A DNA stretch of 64,000 nucleotides from JAFGRU01 sp963665915 (lineage in GTDB: Bacteria; Desulfobacterota; Desulfuromonadia; Desulfuromonadales; JAAYDE01). The notes under the pieces are model-generated. The model worked only from the letters and a program-made list of their open reading frames with translations, was not told the origin of the DNA and did not search any database. The DNA lies in contig CAXXSG010000002.1 in the NCBI GenBank assembly GCA_963665915.2, positions 1-64,000 of the forward strand. Reading direction: 5' to 3'. A program made the translations under genes and the position numbers. Shown one piece after another: positions 17,193 to 25,430 of the stretch. How positions within the stretch are numbered: position 1 is the first letter of the stretch; the number at the start of each line of letters is the position of its first letter.

Positions 17193-18059
17193 ATGAGCCA
17201 TCCGCCCAACCAACCGCTGCAATTCACGAAGACGCACGCACTGCAAAATGACTTCGTCATTGTGAGCCTGCACAAGCAGAGTGTGGCCGATCCGGCTGCA
17301 TTGGCAAAGGCGATCTGCGATCGGCGGTCGGGCGTGGGGGCCGACGGACTGATCATTCTCGACCGCCCGGACGTGGCCGACGCCCATTCGCGTATGCGGA
17401 TCTACAACGCCGACGGTTCGCGGGCGGAGATGTGCGGCAACGGCATTCGCTGCGTGGGCAAGCTGCTGTATGAACGCGGTTGGGTGCGTGAGAATCCGCT
17501 ACGTGTGCAGAGCGACGCCGGCGTGCGGGTACTTGATCTGCTGCTCGACGAGCATGCCCAAGTGGCGGCGGTCCGCGTGGATATGGGACCGCCCGTGTTG
17601 GAGCCGCCGCAGATTCCCGTACAACTGCCGGGGCCGCCGGTCGTTGAGCAACCAATTGCGATCGAAGACACGCAACTCCGCGTGACGTGCGTTTCGCTGG
17701 GCAATCCGCACGCGATTGTCTTCGTGCCGCGTGTCGATGACGTTCCGCTGGATGATTGGGGGCCGCAACTCGAATGCCACGCGCTCTTTCCGCAACGGAC
17801 CAATGCGCATTTTGTCGAAGTGCTTGGCCGCGATCGTTTGCGGATGATTACCTGGGAGCGCGGCAGCGGCCGTACGCCCGCCTGCGGCACGGGGGCCTGT
17901 GCCGCGTGCGTTGCCGGCGTGCTGAACCAGCACACGGACCGCGCGATTAGCGTGCTGCTGCCTGGCGGAACGCTGCAAGTCGAGTGGAATGAATCAACCG
18001 ACCACGTCTCCCTCACGGGTTCTGCGACAGAGGTGTTCACGGGCACGTGGATGGCCTGA
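17193..18059 (+). CDS. dapF: diaminopimelate epimerase
   Basis: A cytoplasmic enzyme interconverting LL- and meso-diaminopimelate for lysine and peptidoglycan synthesis. At 288 residues it has normal length. Both catalytic cysteines are in place: C81 in 'AEMCGNGIRCVGK' and C231 in 'RTPACGTGACAA'. The N-terminal 'FTKTHALQNDFVIV' and 'VGADGLIIL' blocks are also conserved. A GTG 24 bases upstream (17169) gives a longer frame, but the ATG at 17193 has GGAAAG at a good distance and yields the usual N-terminus. Presence of dapF implies DAP-type peptidoglycan or DAP-pathway lysine synthesis. Confidence 0.95.
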   Translation: MSHPPNQPLQFTKTHALQNDFVIVSLHKQSVADPAALAKAICDRRSGVGADGLIILDRPDVADAHSRMRIYNADGSRAEMCGNGIRCVGKLLYERGWVRENPLRVQSDAGVRVLDLLLDEHAQVAAVRVDMGPPVLEPPQIPVQLPGPPVVEQPIAIEDTQLRVTCVSLGNPHAIVFVPRVDDVPLDDWGPQLECHALFPQRTNAHFVEVLGRDRLRMITWERGSGRTPACGTGACAACVAGVLNQHTDRAISVLLPGGTLQVEWNESTDHVSLTGSATEVFTGTWMA

Positions 18060-18094
18060 GTCCCGCCTTCGCCACCGTCTCGTCACGGCGCATG

Positions 18095-18133
18095 AAAAAA
18101 GACAAGACGCCCCAATCCATGGGGCGCCTTGTC
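18095..18133 (-). terminator. rho-independent terminator for the TadG-like gene
   Basis: A 13-base stem (18101-18113 with 18121-18133, one mismatch) has a 7-base loop and, read on the minus strand, is followed by a run of six T. It lies 34 bases beyond the stop codon of the leftward TadG-like gene. Confidence 0.85.
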
Positions 18134-18167
18134 CACGAACGGAACCTTCACATACAAGGCGGAAAAA

Positions 18168-19343
18168 TCAGTCCACGAGCCGCACCGGCGTACACACGTA
18201 GTAGCTCATCGTGGCGTCTGGGTCACCGACCGCGGTTGGGTCCACCACGACGGCCGGCTGCACGATGACTTCTTTCTTGCTCATCTTACCGGTGAGCTTG
18301 ACGTTCAGGATGCGGATGCCGGCGAAGCCGACAATCGTGTATTCGGCGTTGTTACCTGGGCCGGAGACCGCGTTGAACAGCGGAATCGCACGCGGCTGCC
18401 CCTTGATTTCTTCCAACTCGTCCTTGATGCCGGCGCTGAGCCCGGTATCGCCATTGAGCAGGAGCGTGCCGTCTTCGCCGAGCACGAGCTGGCCGCCAAA
18501 GTACGAGAGATCATCGGCATTCACGCCGTAGAGAATCTGCCGTGCGATGTCGGCGGTGCTGTTGTTTGACGAGCCGATATCGACCGTGCCGAAGTTACCA
18601 GGCGTCAACTGTCCGCTTCCCGCACCCGGGTACAAATTCAACTCATAGATGCCGTCGGAGCCGGCCGAGACGGTGCCCGTTTCGGGGTCATAGCTGTAGT
18701 TGTCGCCGCCGGAACCGGCCAGCAGTTCGTTCCAGGAATCAACGTGCAGCGCGAACGGCAGGAGCTGCGCGTTTTCGCCTCCGGCACTGCCGTCGATCTT
18801 GAAGCCGGCGATCGCGTCTTCAAACGCTGCGGTGGCCTGGGCCGTCAAGCCCTGCGAATTGACGCCAAACAGCCGCGCAAAGTGCAGCGAGATCGAGCCG
18901 CCGCGTTCTGCCGTCTGGAGTACGTTCACGCGCGTGGCGTTCGAAGCACTAGCGTAGCTGAAGGCCGACGAGCCCTGAGACAAATCTGCCAGGTAGCCGA
19001 CATCGATGTCCTGCATGGGCTCGATCGACGGTGCCGCCCGCAGAATCGTATTCTGGCTGGCGATGGCGACGGCCGTGCCGCGCGCTTCGCCAGTCAAGTA
19101 CTCTGCGTAGTCCGTTCCATACAGCCGTTCTTCATCCAGCAAACGCCAGGTGGCCGCGACGGCCGAAGCATCCGCCGTACGCTGCAACTCAGCCTGTGCG
19201 TTGTATAACATTCCCAGATCGACGGCCAACGCGGCCATGCCGATCACAACCGTTCCGCACACGGTGACATATACGACCACGGCACCGCGACGCGTGAACC
19301 GGCGTTGTCCACGTTTTGCAATCTGCGTTCGGTGCGATTTCAT
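18168..19343 (-). CDS. TadG/TadE-type pilus assembly-like protein
   Basis: About 391 residues from the ATG at 19343 (GGAG seven bases upstream; upstream in-frame ATG and GTG look less likely). The N-terminus 'RRGAVVVYVTVCGTVVIGMA' to 'ALAVDLGMLYNAQAELQRTA' (about residues 17-55) is the TadG signature: an Arg-rich start, one transmembrane helix, and the L-x-x-A-A-D-A-x-A-x-A region. The remainder is a secreted domain of about 330 residues of unknown fold, rich in Gly, Ser and Asn. TadG-like proteins are minor pseudopilin-related components of Flp/Tad pili, but no other tad genes are nearby, so a lone envelope role is possible. Confidence 0.75.
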   Translation of the reverse strand: MKSHRTQIAKRGQRRFTRRGAVVVYVTVCGTVVIGMAALAVDLGMLYNAQAELQRTADASAVAATWRLLDEERLYGTDYAEYLTGEARGTAVAIASQNTILRAAPSIEPMQDIDVGYLADLSQGSSAFSYASASNATRVNVLQTAERGGSISLHFARLFGVNSQGLTAQATAAFEDAIAGFKIDGSAGGENAQLLPFALHVDSWNELLAGSGGDNYSYDPETGTVSAGSDGIYELNLYPGAGSGQLTPGNFGTVDIGSSNNSTADIARQILYGVNADDLSYFGGQLVLGEDGTLLLNGDTGLSAGIKDELEEIKGQPRAIPLFNAVSGPGNNAEYTIVGFAGIRILNVKLTGKMSKKEVIVQPAVVVDPTAVGDPDATMSYYVCTPVRLVD

Positions 19344-19427
19344 CTCACAACTCCGCATGAGTAACAGCTCCGCAGCGATTCCAGCCGGGCCGCCGCGGTG
19401 CCAGGGGCCCAAAACCAAACTTTCGCA

Positions 19428-20126
19428 TTACGGCTCGATCTGCAACTCGTAGACCATGTGCTCGCCCTGATCGCAGTAGAGCAAGTTGTTATCGCGATCG
19501 TAGTAGCGCACTTCCTTGATCCGCATGCGGTCGATTCGGTTCGCCCCATAACTGATCCACGAATTCGCCACAGAAACGCTGGTGCGGTAGCCGTTGAGGT
19601 TCGGGACGGCCACATTGCCCGACAGTCGCGTTTCCGAACCGCCGAAAGTACCCCACGTCGTCGAGGAGCCGTTGCTGATCTCGAATGCCAGCACGCTGCC
19701 GTTGGTTTCGATTGCCTGCGTCCACGACAACGTTTCGGCAGTCGTACTCAATTGGTCTTCACGGAAGCATTTCTGCCCCAGCAGGCAGTCGCCCTTCCAC
19801 ACGTGCAGTTGCATGCCGCCCGCGAAGAAGTCGAACGTCTCGCGGTAATTCCAACACACCTGCAAGTGATACGATTCCAGATCCCCGTACGGCGAGATCA
19901 ACGTGTGGAACTGCGGCGCTTCGAGATCGAGGTCCGGCTCGTTCAGGACGACTTCCCAGTCTTCCTCGATCCGCATCACCTCGATAACCGGTGCGCCGCC
20001 TTCCTCCGCGATGGTCGCGGCGGACGGTGCCAGCACCGCAGCGACGATGGCAACGCGCAAAACGACCCTGGCAACGCGGCCCATCGAGCCGCTTACAGCC
20101 CGTAGTTTGCAGTCGAAATAGGTCAC
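19428..20126 (-). CDS. exported protein of unknown function
   Basis: About 232 residues if started at the GTG at 20126, which is preceded by GGGAG at a 5-base spacing. ATG 20144 and TTG 20153 are alternatives. A signal peptide covers 'VARVVLRVAIVAAVLAPSAA'. The mature region is predicted to be beta-rich ('WEVVLNEPDLDLEAPQFHTL', 'ESYHLQVCWNYRE', 'HMVYELQIEP') and carries four cysteines that may form disulfides. No family is recognised. It lies 84 bases upstream of the TadG-like gene in the same direction and may be in its operon, so a surface or pilus-related function is plausible but unproven. Confidence 0.65.
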   Translation of the reverse strand: MTYFDCKLRAVSGSMGRVARVVLRVAIVAAVLAPSAATIAEEGGAPVIEVMRIEEDWEVVLNEPDLDLEAPQFHTLISPYGDLESYHLQVCWNYRETFDFFAGGMQLHVWKGDCLLGQKCFREDQLSTTAETLSWTQAIETNGSVLAFEISNGSSTTWGTFGGSETRLSGNVAVPNLNGYRTSVSVANSWISYGANRIDRMRIKEVRYYDRDNNLLYCDQGEHMVYELQIEP

Positions 20127-20331
20127 TTTCTCTCTCCCATCCATAGACGCCAAAGGAGCCTTCTTTCGCGATGATGAGAGGATGCGAAACCGCTATCGGC
20201 CTCGCAAATTAGAGGCGTGTAATACTCGGTGGGGACAGGGTTTACCTAAATTAACAGGGTTTTATGAATGGCATTCTGTCGGATAATGCCGGCCCGCACG
20301 AGTATTGCGGACCGTTTCCTGTATTCGGGCC

Positions 20332-20907
20332 TTAGCCGTCCACGACGCTCCAGCCCAAGACGTGCAGCACACGGTGAACGAAGTTTAGTTGCTTGCGTTC
20401 TTCCGCATCCACTTCGCCGTCTTCGAGGATTGCGCCGAGACAGTCCGAGAAGATCGCTGCATGGACGAAACGAACCTGTGGTAGCGCAATACCATGATTC
20501 ATTGCATACTGCTCGATCTCGAGCCGCTCGTCCGCGGTGACTTTGCCGTCGGCCAGTGCGTCCGATACCAGTTCGCGATACGCCTGGAGCTCCGCCGGCC
20601 AGTGGGCCCGTTCCTCGGGCCGCATGTTGATCTCGCGTGCGTCCAGCCGCACCCGCCGGCGGGGCGTGAACGCATCGCCCGCGTCCGCCGCGTGATCGAT
20701 CCGGCTGAGCATGAAGAACCGCCAGCCTTCTTCCGGCGCTCGCTGATAACAGCGGACCATGATGTCCTGATCGCCGTGTGTGAGGTTGTAGGGCTCCACG
20801 ATTCGCCGGGGCAGGTCGCGGGCATGCTCTCCCTTGCGGTAGAAGAGCGCCACCAATCGGTGATCATTTCCGAGTTGCAGCAGCTTATCGACGGCGGGCG
20901 AGATCAT
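20332..20907 (-). CDS. WYL-like and TerB-like two-domain protein
   Basis: A 191-residue cytoplasmic protein. Residues about 1-95 resemble a WYL domain core: 'RLVALFYRKGEHARDLPRRI' and 'VEPYNLTHGDQDIMVRCYQ', then 'WRFFMLSRIDHAADAGDAF'. Residues about 115-190 resemble a TerB/tellurite-resistance-type helical domain: 'ALADGKVTADERLEIEQYA' and 'LGAILEDGEVDAEERKQLNF', i.e. two D-G-x-V-x-x-x-E-R motifs. WYL domains sense ligands and TerB domains bind metal in stress systems. Start at ATG 20907 is supported by GGAGG eight bases upstream; a TTG at 20970 extends the frame without support. TACAAT on the minus strand at 20991-20996 could be a -10 box. Confidence 0.7.
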   Translation of the reverse strand: MISPAVDKLLQLGNDHRLVALFYRKGEHARDLPRRIVEPYNLTHGDQDIMVRCYQRAPEEGWRFFMLSRIDHAADAGDAFTPRRRVRLDAREINMRPEERAHWPAELQAYRELVSDALADGKVTADERLEIEQYAMNHGIALPQVRFVHAAIFSDCLGAILEDGEVDAEERKQLNFVHRVLHVLGWSVVDG

Positions 20908-21023
20908 GACGTCGGCCTCCGCGTTGGGGCAGCGCAATCCATAACACTGGCAACCGGCCCGGTTGCGCAAGAGTGGTCAGTTGATATGCAATTGTAGCGT
21001 CAGCCGCGTCGCGATGACGAGTG

Positions 21024-21482
21024 CTAGATCGCGAACGTAACGTCCACTTCGACCGGGGCGCCGAGCGGCAGTTCTGCCAGGCCGACCGCGGCCCGGGCGT
21101 GGATGCCGGCCTCGCCGAACACATCCTGCAAGAGTTCGCTGGCACCGTTCGCGACGACGTGCGGGCTGGTGAAGCCTTCGGCCGCCGCCACGTAGACGAC
21201 GACCTTGATCACGCGCTTGATGTTGTCGACGCCGCCGGCGGCTTGAGCGCCAACGGCGATCGCATTGATGGCGCAGATACGGGCCGCGTCCTGGGCGGCT
21301 TCGGCGTCGTATTCACGGCCGGCCTTGCCGACGTAGGCGAGCTTGCCATCTTTCAGTGGAAGCTGGCCGCTGGTGAACACGAGATCGCCGTGTGTGGCAA
21401 ACGGTACGTACGCGGCGACCGGTTTGGGAACCTCGGGAAGGGTGATGCCCAGTTCATTCAGACGTTGGCTCGGCGTGCTCAT
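21024..21482 (-). CDS. RidA family (YjgF/YER057c/UK114) protein
   Basis: A 152-residue protein of the RidA superfamily. 'LVFTSGQLPLKDGKLAYVGK' near the N-terminus and 'HARAAVGLAELPLGAPVEVD' near the C-terminus form the inter-subunit cleft, including the conserved Arg (in 'HARAAVG'). RidA hydrolyses reactive enamine and imine intermediates produced by PLP enzymes. The length and the 'A-x-x-A-x-x-x-A-x-N-A-I-A-V' helix fit the YER057c/YjgF-like subgroup that has about 150 residues. Its start codon overlaps the end of scpA by 29 bases, so translation is probably coupled. Confidence 0.9.
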   Translation of the reverse strand: MSTPSQRLNELGITLPEVPKPVAAYVPFATHGDLVFTSGQLPLKDGKLAYVGKAGREYDAEAAQDAARICAINAIAVGAQAAGGVDNIKRVIKVVVYVAAAEGFTSPHVVANGASELLQDVFGEAGIHARAAVGLAELPLGAPVEVDVTFAI

Positions 21483-22365
21483 CTTCTGGCTCCGTATCTG
21501 TTGGCTCGGATTGCTCCGGATATTCTTCGGTGGGGGGCTCGTCCGCGGCGTCGACGATTGTGGCGACGCCGGCCGCGACCGGCGTGGTCGGCTCTTCTTC
21601 CGGCGATACCTGCTCGGCTTCGGCCTCTTCGTCGTATTCTTCCTCGACCTCGATCAGGGCGAACAGATAGATCGTGCCGTGCAGCGCATCCTGTTCGGCC
21701 CGCAGCTGTCGATTGCGAATCAGTTCGAGCACCGCCAGGAACATGCCGACGACTTCGGCCCGGGTCGATTCGCGATCGAAGAGCGATCCAAATTGAATCG
21801 GTCCCCGACGTTCGAGCCGATCGAGAATGAAGTCCCTGTGCTCACTGATGGGCGTATCGTCGTACGTAACCTCGTGCAGACCCGGCCCTTGCCCGATCGA
21901 CGACATCACGTGTCCGAACGCATCGAGCAGATCCCAGACCTGCGCCTCTTCCAGCTCAACGCCGTCGAGGTCGCGCGGCAGATCCACCGGCTTGCGGACA
22001 TACCGCTTGGTCCGGTCATCGGCCGATGAGCCCAACGCCAAGGCCGCATCCTTGAACCGCTTGTACTCCAATAGCTGACGCACCAGCATTTGCCGCGGAT
22101 CGTCAGCGTCGTCTTCGGTCTCCAGCGGCGGCGTGGGCAGCAGTGCCCGCGACTTCAACTCGACCAGCGTGGACGCCATGACGAGAAAATCGCCGGCGGA
22201 ATTGGGATCGACTGATTCCAACAGCCCCACGTATTGCAGGTACTGCTCGGCGATGTGCGCGATCGGAATATCCTGAATGTCCAACTCATCGCGGCGGATC
22301 AGGTAGAGCAACAGATCCAGCGGGCCGCTGAAGACGTCGAGTTGTACGCGGTAGTCGTCGGACAT
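21454..22365 (-). CDS. scpA: segregation and condensation protein A
   Basis: A 303-residue kleisin of the SMC-ScpAB condensin. The N-terminal 'LDVFSGPLDLLLYLIRRDEL' and 'DIQDIPIAHIAEQYLQYV', followed by 'FLVMASTLVELKSRALLP', are hallmark ScpA sequences for binding the SMC neck. The C-terminal winged-helix part is present about residues 165-235. An extra Glu/Asp/Pro-rich tail of about 65 residues follows. The C-terminal 29 bases overlap the RidA gene. There is no clear ribosome-binding site; the sequence just before the ATG is a GGGTTCA heptad array. scpB is not in the window. Confidence 0.92.
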   Translation of the reverse strand: MSDDYRVQLDVFSGPLDLLLYLIRRDELDIQDIPIAHIAEQYLQYVGLLESVDPNSAGDFLVMASTLVELKSRALLPTPPLETEDDADDPRQMLVRQLLEYKRFKDAALALGSSADDRTKRYVRKPVDLPRDLDGVELEEAQVWDLLDAFGHVMSSIGQGPGLHEVTYDDTPISEHRDFILDRLERRGPIQFGSLFDRESTRAEVVGMFLAVLELIRNRQLRAEQDALHGTIYLFALIEVEEEYDEEAEAEQVSPEEEPTTPVAAGVATIVDAADEPPTEEYPEQSEPTDTEPEDEHAEPTSE

Positions 22366-22371
22366 CTTGTA

Positions 22372-22399
22372 GGGTTCAGGGTTCGGGGTTCAGGGTTCA
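22372..22399. repeat. heptad tandem array (GGGTTCA x4)
   Basis: Four adjacent units GGGTTCA, GGGTTCG, GGGTTCA, GGGTTCA fill the space between trpS and scpA, ending six bases from the scpA start codon on the opposite strand. Confidence 0.85.
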
Positions 22400-22447
22400 G
22401 GTACGGTTCGCGGCTTTTCCGCGACTATCGATGCACCGTTTCCTCGC

Positions 22448-23423
22448 TCACTTGCAGGTGATCAGGCCGCAGGCTTCTCTTACTTCGGCCATGACTTCCT
22501 GGGCTACGCCGCGGGCGCGGGCGGCGCCGGCTTTGAGGATGTCTTCGACGTCGTCCGGGACGGCCGGCCCAGTCTTCGCGGGCTTCGCGTCGCACGCCGA
22601 AGGTCTCTTCATGCAGCTCGGCCACGCGCTTCTTCGCATCGCCGTAGCCCATGCCGCCCTGGCGATAACGCTGTTCCCACTCGGCGATTTCTTCCGGACG
22701 GGCCAGCAGTTTGAGCAGGGCAAAAACGTTGCACGTATCCGGATTCTTCGCTTCTTCGACCGGCGTGCTGTCGGTCTTGATGCTCATGATCTTCTTCTTG
22801 ACCTTCTTCGGCGGGCCGAAGATCTCGACAATGTTGTCGTAGCTCTTGCTCATCTTCTGGCCGTCGGTGCCCGGCACGACATACGATTCGTTCAGCCGTG
22901 GCTCGGGCCGCACGAAGACCTCGCGATAAGTCGTGTTGAAGTACCCGGCCATGTCCTGCGTCATCTCGATGTGCTGCACCTGGTCTTTGCCGACCGGCAC
23001 CAGATCGCTGCGGTAGATCAGAATGTCCGCCGCCATCAGCAGCGGATAGCAGAACAGCCCCATGTTGACCGGCAGGCCCTTGGCGACCTTGTCCTTGAAG
23101 GAGTGGGCCCGCTCGAGCAGCCCGCGGCCGGTGACGGTCGAGAGAATCCACGCCAGCTCGGTGACTTCCGGCACGTCGCTTTGGCGATAGAGCGTGGCCT
23201 TGTTGGGATCGAGCCCGAGTGCGAGGAAATCCAGCGCCACGCCGCGTGTTAGGTCGCGCAGCCGCTCGCCATCGTTGATGGTCGTCAGCGAGTGGTAATT
23301 GGCGATGAAGTAGAAGCAATCATCGTGCTCGTCCTGGAGCTCGATGTACTGCTTGATGGCGCCAAAGTAATTCCCCAGGTGCAGCACACCCGAGGGCTGG
23401 ATTCCCGACAACACGCGCATCAT
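22448..23423 (-). CDS. trpS: tryptophan--tRNA ligase, single-base frameshift near the C-terminus
   Basis: A class I aminoacyl-tRNA synthetase charging tRNA-Trp. 'SGIQPSGVLHLGNYFGAIKQ' is the N-terminal ATP site (HLGN as HIGH) and 'DGQKMSKSYDN' is the KMSKS loop. AGGAG precedes the ATG pair at 23423/23420. The first frame runs to about residue 290 ('ELHEETFGVRREARED...') and then turns into Arg-rich nonsense to 22425. From position 22557-22559 (GGG on the plus strand) the other frame continues 'PDDVEDILKAGAARARGVAQ', 'EVMAEVREACGLITCK', the normal TrpS end, stopping at 22448. Removing one base restores a full-length enzyme. Because trpS is usually essential, an assembly error is the likelier reason. 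Confidence 0.9.
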
Positions 23424-23618
23424 GCTCTCCTTGCCAAACGCCCGGCGCAAGGCTCGTCTCTGCTGTCCGTGGCCTGCGGCGGTGGCCTGTCAGGCTGGAT
23501 TCGGCCCCCGATACCCGCCACGGTTAATCACGCAGTAGACCACGTATTCGGCCGCAAGACAAGGCGCCGCGCGAAGCCGTCGGGCCGGGTCGTGGCTCGC
23601 CGTGCGTGGCGGGGCTGC

Positions 23619-23624
23619 TACAAT
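23619..23624 (+). promoter_or_regulatory. -10-like TACAAT directly before the ferredoxin-NADP reductase start
   Basis: TACAAT ends six bases before the ATG at 23631, so transcription from it would begin at or near the start codon. No Shine-Dalgarno and no good -35 box are visible. This suggests a leaderless mRNA, inferred from spacing only. Confidence 0.35.
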
Positions 23625-23630
23625 CCCGAA

Positions 23631-24440
23631 ATGAGCGAAACTCCCCTGAATGCAACCGTCGTTCAGCGCGACGATTTAAACGACTACTTGACGATAGTGC
23701 GGGTCCGTCCGGATAGCGGCGAACTGCCGGCGTTCGAGCCCGGCCAGTTCGTTACGCTTGGTCTGGTTCGCGATCCGGAGGCCGCCGCGCCGCCGGCCGA
23801 ACCTGGCAAACCCGCCCGCGTCCGCATGATCAAACGTCCGTATTCGATCGCCTCGGCCCCGACCGGTGTCGATTATCTCGAATTCCTGATCATCCTGGTC
23901 GAGCGCGGCCGGCTGACCACCCGGCTTTGGGACGTGGCCGCCGGCGGACGCGTGTGGCTCGACCACCGCATTCTGGGCGATTTCACGCTCGACCGAGCCG
24001 AGCCCGACCGCGACCTCGTCATGATCTCGACCGGCACCGGCATCGCCCCGTTCGTCTCCATGCTGCGACACTATCGCGGGCAAGGCCGCTGGCGGCGATT
24101 TGTGATCATCAACGGCGTGCGTGAGGTCAGCGATCTGGCCTACCGCGACGAGCTGGAGGCGATCACCCGCGAAGACCCGTCCGTGGTCTACATCCCGACT
24201 GTCTCGCGCTGCACCGAGGGGTTGCCCTGGGAAGGCATAAAGGGCCGCGCCACGGCGGCGCTCGAGCCGGTGGTCTATCGCGATCTGGTCGGTGCCAATT
24301 TGGAGCCCGAGAATTGCCACGTCTTCCTGTGTGGCAATCCGCAGATGATCACGGACGTTGAAACCACGCTTGCCGCCCGCGGCTTCGTTACGCAAACCAA
24401 GTCCACCGCCGGCAACCTACACTACGAACGTTACTGGTAG
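23631..24440 (+). CDS. fpr: ferredoxin--NADP+ reductase
   Basis: A 269-residue flavoenzyme moving electrons between NADPH and ferredoxin or flavodoxin. 'FEPGQFVTLGL' and 'IKRPYSIASAP' (RxYS, FAD binding) are followed by 'MISTGTGIAPFVSMLRHY' (NADP ribose and pyrophosphate) and 'VFLCGNPQMITDVETTLAAR' (C-G-N-P-x-M). The protein ends in '...HYERYW'; a C-terminal aromatic residue over the flavin is typical of bacterial subclass II (Fpr-type) reductases. Residues 45-65 contain a short Ala/Pro insertion. The gene stands alone, facing the superoxide dismutase gene across a terminator. Confidence 0.88.
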   Translation: MSETPLNATVVQRDDLNDYLTIVRVRPDSGELPAFEPGQFVTLGLVRDPEAAAPPAEPGKPARVRMIKRPYSIASAPTGVDYLEFLIILVERGRLTTRLWDVAAGGRVWLDHRILGDFTLDRAEPDRDLVMISTGTGIAPFVSMLRHYRGQGRWRRFVIINGVREVSDLAYRDELEAITREDPSVVYIPTVSRCTEGLPWEGIKGRATAALEPVVYRDLVGANLEPENCHVFLCGNPQMITDVETTLAARGFVTQTKSTAGNLHYERYW

Positions 24441-24479
24441 CTGGCGAACACGAGCCGCCGCCCCGCGACAAGAGCGCAC

Positions 24480-24514
24480 AAAAAAAACAACGGCCGAGCC
24501 AAGCTCGGCCGTTG
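24480..24514 (-). terminator. rho-independent terminator for the superoxide dismutase gene
   Basis: A perfect 12-bp stem (24488-24499 with 24503-24514) with a 3-base loop is followed, on the minus strand, by eight T residues (24487 to 24480). It lies 45 bases after the stop codon of the leftward dismutase gene. Confidence 0.92.
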
Positions 24515-24559
24515 TCGCGAATCCATTCGCTACGTAAGTCCGTCGTGCGGTGTGAGCGT

Positions 24560-25174
24560 TTAGCCCTTCGCCGCCGCGTAGAACTCCGCTACCTTGTCCC
24601 AGTTCACCACGTTCCACCAAGCCGTGATGTATTCCGGCCGGCGGTTTTGATACTTGAGGTAGTACGCGTGCTCCCAGACGTCGAGCCCCAGAATCGGCGT
24701 GTGGCCGAGCATGAGGGGCGAGTCCTGGTTCGCGGTGCTGCCGACGTGGAGTTTGCCGCCGGCGTCGAGGCCCAGCCAGGCCCAGCCGCTGCCGAAGCGC
24801 GTCGCGGCGGCGTCGGCAAACATCGACTGGAATTTGTCGAAGCTTCCGAATGTCTTGTTGATGTCGTCGAGCAGAGCACCAGTGGGCTCGCCGCCCTTGC
24901 CGGGGGCCATGATCTGCCAGAACAGCGTGTGGTTGGCGTGCCCGCCACCGTTGTTGATGACCGCCTGACGAATCGAATCGGGAATCGACTCGATCTCGCG
25001 CAGCAGTTGCTCGACCGGCTTGGCGGCCAGGTCGGCGTTGCCTTCGAGCGCCGCATTGACCTTGCTCACGTAACCGGCATGATGCTTGTCGTGGTGGATT
25101 TCCATGGTGCGCGCGTCGATATGCGGCTCTAGCGCGTCGAACCCGTACTCCAGCGCGGGGACTTCGTATGCCAT
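24560..25174 (-). CDS. sodA: superoxide dismutase, Mn-type by sequence
   Basis: A 204-residue Fe/Mn superoxide dismutase converting superoxide to H2O2 and O2 in the cytoplasm. Metal ligands are visible in 'EIHHDKHHAGYV' (His), 'GGGHANHTLFW' (His), and 'LDVWEHAYY' (Asp, His). The Gly before HANH and the Gln in 'STANQDSPLM' are the pair that favours the Mn-type over the Fe-type ('NAGTPL'), so sodA is preferred to sodB. AAGGAG lies about eight bases before the ATG at 25174. A strong hairpin terminator follows. Confidence 0.95.
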   Translation of the reverse strand: MAYEVPALEYGFDALEPHIDARTMEIHHDKHHAGYVSKVNAALEGNADLAAKPVEQLLREIESIPDSIRQAVINNGGGHANHTLFWQIMAPGKGGEPTGALLDDINKTFGSFDKFQSMFADAAATRFGSGWAWLGLDAGGKLHVGSTANQDSPLMLGHTPILGLDVWEHAYYLKYQNRRPEYITAWWNVVNWDKVAEFYAAAKG

Positions 25175-25321
25175 CAGTCGTTCTCCTTCATGTAGAATTC
25201 AGCCCATTTTGAGATTGTATTGTGCGTTGATCGTCTGGCCCGGATTAATACCGGCGGGCATTGTGCTCGTGCCGTATCTACTCGTCAACGCGAGACAACG
25301 GTCACAGTGATTACCGGCCGG

Positions 25322-25350
25322 TTGACGCGCGGCCGATCGGCTCTGAAAAT
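25322..25350 (+). promoter_or_regulatory. sigma70-like promoter for the HTH gene
   Basis: TTGACG (25322-25327; five of six) and GAAAAT (25345-25350; four of six) are spaced by 17 bases. They precede the chosen GTG start of the regulator at 25431 by 80 bases. Confidence 0.4.
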
Positions 25351-25430
25351 GCTGCTGTGGATATTAAGGCATGCCGTGACGCGGCGCCGTGCGCCCTGCC
25401 GCGACCTGTCGCCTGCAGAACAGGTGCTTC

